Below, one piece after another: positions 61,615-64,000 of a stretch of 64,000 nucleotides of DNA. This DNA is from Sphingobacterium alkalisoli (GTDB lineage Bacteria; Bacteroidota; Bacteroidia; Sphingobacteriales; Sphingobacteriaceae). Location of the stretch: NCBI RefSeq assembly GCF_005049105.1, contig NZ_SUKA01000001.1, positions 62,001 through 126,000 on the forward strand, read 5' to 3'. The notes below the pieces were generated by a model. The model was not told where the DNA came from, did not search any database, and saw only the letters and a program-made list of their open reading frames with translations. Numbering within the stretch: the first letter of the stretch is position 1; every line of letters begins with the position of its first letter. A program made the translations under genes and the position numbers.

Positions 61615-62755
61615 CCTTCTTTATTTCTCTGGAAATAACCATTTTTTGAATTGCGCTCGTACCTTCTCCAATCGTACACAATTTTGCGTCGCGGAAAAAT
61701 TTTTCCGCGGGGTAATCCTTTGTAAAACCATAACCACCATGAATTTGTACACTTTGATTGGAAACCTCTACGGCAGTTTCAGAAGCGAACAATTTAGCCA
61801 TTGCACCTTCTTTTGTCACATTCTTACCTAGATCTTTCATATATCCCGCTTGCCGAATCAACAGTTCCGAGGCTTCTACTTTTGTCGCCATCTCGGCCAA
61901 AGTAAAACCTACATCCTGAAAATCAAATATTTTCCGATTAAACTGTTCACGTTCATTTGCATATCTTAACGCACATTCGTAAGCTCCACGTGCTATACCT
62001 AGCGATAATGCAGCAATAGAAATCCTTCCTCCGTCCAATAATTTTAAGGCCTGTATAAACCCCTTACCCACCTCTCCAATTACTTGACTTTTATGTACTC
62101 TACAGTTATCAAAAAACAAACTAGCTGTTTCGGAAGCACGCATTCCCAATTTATCAATTTTTTTTCCCGCCGTAAAACCAGGTATTCCTTTTTCAATAAT
62201 AAATGCAGTTACCCCATGCTTATCACCTTTGTCTCCAGTACGAACCATAACTACGGCGACGTCGCCACTAATCGCATGGGTAATAAAAGTTTTCGATCCA
62301 TTTATAATAAAAAAGTCGCCGTCAGCTATCGCTGTTGTAGTCAATCCTCCTGCATCCGATCCTGAACCAGTTTCTGTCAGCCCCCACGCCCCAATCCATT
62401 CTGCCGAAGCTAATTTAGGAAGGTATTTTTGTTTCTGCTCTTCATTCGAAAATGATAATATATGATTGGTACATAAGGAATTATGTGCAGCAACAGACAA
62501 ACCTATAGAACCACATACCTTAGATATCTCATCTAAAATAGTTATATATTCTTGATAACCTAAACCCGTACCATTATATTTTTCTGGAACTAAAACACCC
62601 ATAAAACCATACTCCCCCATTTTTTTAAATAGTTCAATAGGAAAATACTGACCTTCGTCCCATTCCATAATATAGGGTTTGATATGAGCTTGTGCAAATT
62701 GGCGAGCACTTTCACGTACTAAAGCCATCTGTTCCGTATTCTTTAATTCGTACAT
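61604..62755 (-). CDS. acyl-CoA dehydrogenase of the leucine degradation cluster
   Basis: A 383-residue FAD enzyme that introduces the first double bond into an acyl-CoA, passing electrons to ETF. It has MYELKNTEQMALVRESARQF at the start, GAWGLTETGSGSDAGGLTT near 123-141, FIIEKGIPGFTAG near 183-195 and YGFTKDYPAEKFFRDAKL with CTIGEGTSAIQK near 340-370. The Glu in IGEGTS is the base position of short- and medium-chain enzymes, whereas isovaleryl-CoA dehydrogenase has a small residue there. The AT-rich frame extension to 62887 is rejected; ATG 62755 gives the normal length. Overlaps the HMG-CoA lyase gene by 11 bases. Confidence 0.9.
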   Translation of the reverse strand: MYELKNTEQMALVRESARQFAQAHIKPYIMEWDEGQYFPIELFKKMGEYGFMGVLVPEKYNGTGLGYQEYITILDEISKVCGSIGLSVAAHNSLCTNHILSFSNEEQKQKYLPKLASAEWIGAWGLTETGSGSDAGGLTTTAIADGDFFIINGSKTFITHAISGDVAVVMVRTGDKGDKHGVTAFIIEKGIPGFTAGKKIDKLGMRASETASLFFDNCRVHKSQVIGEVGKGFIQALKLLDGGRISIAALSLGIARGAYECALRYANEREQFNRKIFDFQDVGFTLAEMATKVEASELLIRQAGYMKDLGKNVTKEGAMAKLFASETAVEVSNQSVQIHGGYGFTKDYPAEKFFRDAKLCTIGEGTSAIQKMVISREIKKDVK

Positions 62756-62785
62756 AATGAAATATTGCTTAAGTTTATATAGGTA

Positions 62786-62813
62786 TTTTATAATATTTAC
62801 AAATATTATAAAA
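62786..62813. promoter_or_regulatory. 13-bp palindrome in the divergent promoter region (operator candidate)
   Basis: TTTTATAATATTT (62786-62798) and AAATATTATAAAA (62801-62813) are perfectly complementary across a 2-base spacer. A second half-site, TTTTATGATATTT at 62825-62837, matches 12 of 13 bases. The site lies 31 bases upstream of the acyl-CoA dehydrogenase start and 176 bases upstream of the divergent carboxyltransferase gene. It looks like a binding site for a dimeric regulator, but AT-rich sequence can form palindromes by chance. Confidence 0.5.
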
Positions 62814-62935
62814 AACAAATAATATTTTATGATATTTATAAAAATATATTCTTTTATGGATGTAAAATTAATATTTTTATAATACATCGAATTAGATTCT
62901 GTATAATCATTCTACTTAAAAAGAAACGAAAAAGG

Positions 62936-62989
62936 ATGCTTATTGTTTCCGCTAAAGAACAAAATACATCAATAAACATTTTGCACTAA
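62936..62989 (+). CDS. 17-codon leader ORF coupled to the carboxyltransferase gene
   Basis: ATG at 62936 follows an AAAAAGG-like ribosome-binding sequence and encodes MLIVSAKEQNTSINILH. Its TAA stop overlaps the ATG of the next gene (TAATG at 62987-62991), the coupling arrangement seen elsewhere in the window. Six of 17 residues are Leu, Ile or Val, with three in a row after Met. It may be a leader peptide linking translation of the carboxylase gene to branched-chain amino acid levels, or a chance frame. Confidence 0.35.
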   Translation: MLIVSAKEQNTSINILH

Positions 62990-64000
62990 TGAAAAAACTA
63001 TTGACTTTATTGAAGGAAAAAACTGAAAAACTCCATTTAGGAGGTGGTCTACATAAAATAGAAAAACTTAAAGAAAAGGGAAAATTAACTGCTCGGGAAC
63101 GGATTAACTATCTTTTAGACGAAGATAAACCACATACCGAAATTGGAATTTTTGCGGGAGATGGAATGTATAAAGAAGATGGCGGATGTCCAAATGCTGG
63201 TGTCGTAGTTGTACTCGGTTACGTAAAAAATAAACTGTGTGTCATTGTATCAAATGACGCCACAGTAAAGGCAGGAGCATGGTTTCCAATTTCAGCTAAA
63301 AAAAATCTAAGAGCACAGGAAATTGCAATGGAGAATCGTCTACCTATTATCTATTTGGTAGATTCTGCTGGTGTATATCTACCCATGCAAGATGAAATTT
63401 TTCCAGATAAAGAACATTTTGGTCGAATATTTAGAAATAATGCAAAGATTTCGGCCATGGGAATTCCACAAATTTCGGCAATAATGGGATCCTGTGTAGC
63501 GGGCGGGGCCTATCTACCCATTATGTCTGATTACGCTTTGATAGTGGAAGGAACTGGATCTGTTTTTCTTGCTGGATCTTATCTTGTACGCTCGTCAATA
63601 GGGGAAATAATTGATAACGAAACTTTAGGCGGGGCAAGTACACACTCCGAAATATCCGGCGTTACGGACAATAAATATCCAAATGATGAAAGTTGTTTAC
63701 ACGCCATTCGTAACATCGTCGACAAATTTGGGGATAATTCTCATGCCGGCTTTTCTCGCATTGAACCGAAATCGCCAGCATTTCCGGTTCAGGACATTTA
63801 TCAACATTTACCAGAAGATAGGCTCAAGCCTTATAATATGATACAGATATTGGAAGCAATTGTGGATAATAATTCATTAGAAGAGTATAAAAAAGATTAC
63901 GGTAAAACGATCGTATGTGCGTTAGCACGTATAGATGGTTGGGCAGTAGGAATTGTAGCGAATCAGCGTAAAATTGTGAAGGCTAAGAAGCCAGGAAATA
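62989..64000 (+). CDS. acyl-CoA carboxylase carboxyltransferase subunit (methylcrotonyl-CoA carboxylase beta-like), partial
   Basis: The first 337 residues of a carboxyltransferase; the gene continues beyond the window and no stop is seen. It transfers CO2 from carboxybiotin to an acyl-CoA. Visible: GKLTARERINYLLD near residues 36-49, IYLVDSAGVYLPMQDEIFP near 122-140, GIPQISAIMGSCVAGGAYLP near 157-176, and VEGTGSVFLAGSYLV followed by GGASTHSEISGVTD near 184-222. These match the methylcrotonyl- and acyl-CoA type with a branched-chain substrate rather than acetyl-CoA. It is divergent from the acyl-CoA dehydrogenase gene, and the neighbourhood supports the methylcrotonyl-CoA step of leucine degradation. 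Confidence 0.88.
   Translation, partial: MKKLLTLLKEKTEKLHLGGGLHKIEKLKEKGKLTARERINYLLDEDKPHTEIGIFAGDGMYKEDGGCPNAGVVVVLGYVKNKLCVIVSNDATVKAGAWFPISAKKNLRAQEIAMENRLPIIYLVDSAGVYLPMQDEIFPDKEHFGRIFRNNAKISAMGIPQISAIMGSCVAGGAYLPIMSDYALIVEGTGSVFLAGSYLVRSSIGEIIDNETLGGASTHSEISGVTDNKYPNDESCLHAIRNIVDKFGDNSHAGFSRIEPKSPAFPVQDIYQHLPEDRLKPYNMIQILEAIVDNNSLEEYKKDYGKTIVCALARIDGWAVGIVANQRKIVKAKKPGN

Overview
The window is a piece of a Bacteroidetes chromosome, most likely from the family Sphingobacteriaceae (Sphingobacterium/Pedobacter type). The evidence is the gene content: gldH, a DUF4295 protein beside rpmG and rpmB, the PSP1-gldH-lpxK order, a long SecA with a SEC-C tail, bshC for bacillithiol, mqnD of the futalosine menaquinone route, and DUF6929- and DUF6358-like proteins. 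Many upstream regions also carry the Bacteroidetes -7 element TAnnTTTG, with TTG about 19-22 bases further upstream. I infer the family; the sequence does not prove a genus. There are no tRNA or rRNA genes, CRISPR arrays, insertion sequences or phage genes, and nearly everything is core chromosome.

Layout. 0-3 kb: a TRIC/UPF0126 membrane protein, murF and a secreted SMP-30-like beta-propeller. 3.3-11.8 kb: a pectin/uronate island (uxaB, uxaA, uxaC, a GapN-like aldehyde dehydrogenase, a secreted pectate lyase and a LacI regulator). Two further uronate genes, kduI and kduD, sit apart at 43.5-45.2 kb. Together they take galacturonate, glucuronate and unsaturated pectin products to 2-keto-3-deoxygluconate; the KDG kinase and KDPG aldolase needed next are not here. 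11.8-17 kb: a LOG-family hydrolase, then padR-pspC-outer-membrane beta-barrel, reading leftward, with a palindromic operator-like site over the padR promoter. 17-28.6 kb: VanZ-like protein, a 39-residue lipoprotein, comF, rlmN, an amidase lipoprotein, bshC, rimO, ftsY, a 53-residue DUF4295 gene, rpmG, rpmB, recO, a DUF805 protein and a cold-shock protein.

28.7-43.4 kb: a SIMPL protein, a DUF4359-like/truC/DUF6929 coupled group, gcvT, glutamate dehydrogenase, a rhodanese, an M20 peptidase/TPK-like/GNAT operon, a SPOR protein, secA, mqnD and surE. 45.2-59 kb: nadD-gmk-yicC, a CAP protein, DedA, dnaN, holB-ricT-gldH-lpxK, two small related secreted proteins, dnaA and dxs. 59-64 kb: scpA, then a leucine/branched-chain degradation cluster (enoyl-CoA hydratase, HMG-CoA lyase, acyl-CoA dehydrogenase and, divergently, an acyl-CoA carboxyltransferase running off the end), with a tandem heptamer repeat inside it.

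I do not see a clearly new multi-gene system. The observations most worth following are regulatory: the padR operator and operon, a perfect 13-bp palindrome and a 17-codon leader ORF in the divergent leucine-catabolism promoter, the 13.9-copy heptamer array, a shared extended promoter (30 of 31 bases identical between ftsY and a rhodanese gene), several start codons only 3-5 nt after a -7 box, and a uronate-linked GapN-like enzyme lacking the usual ELGGK glutamate. Where the first start codon of a reading frame lies inside a promoter or terminator, I moved the start inward and say so in the entry.
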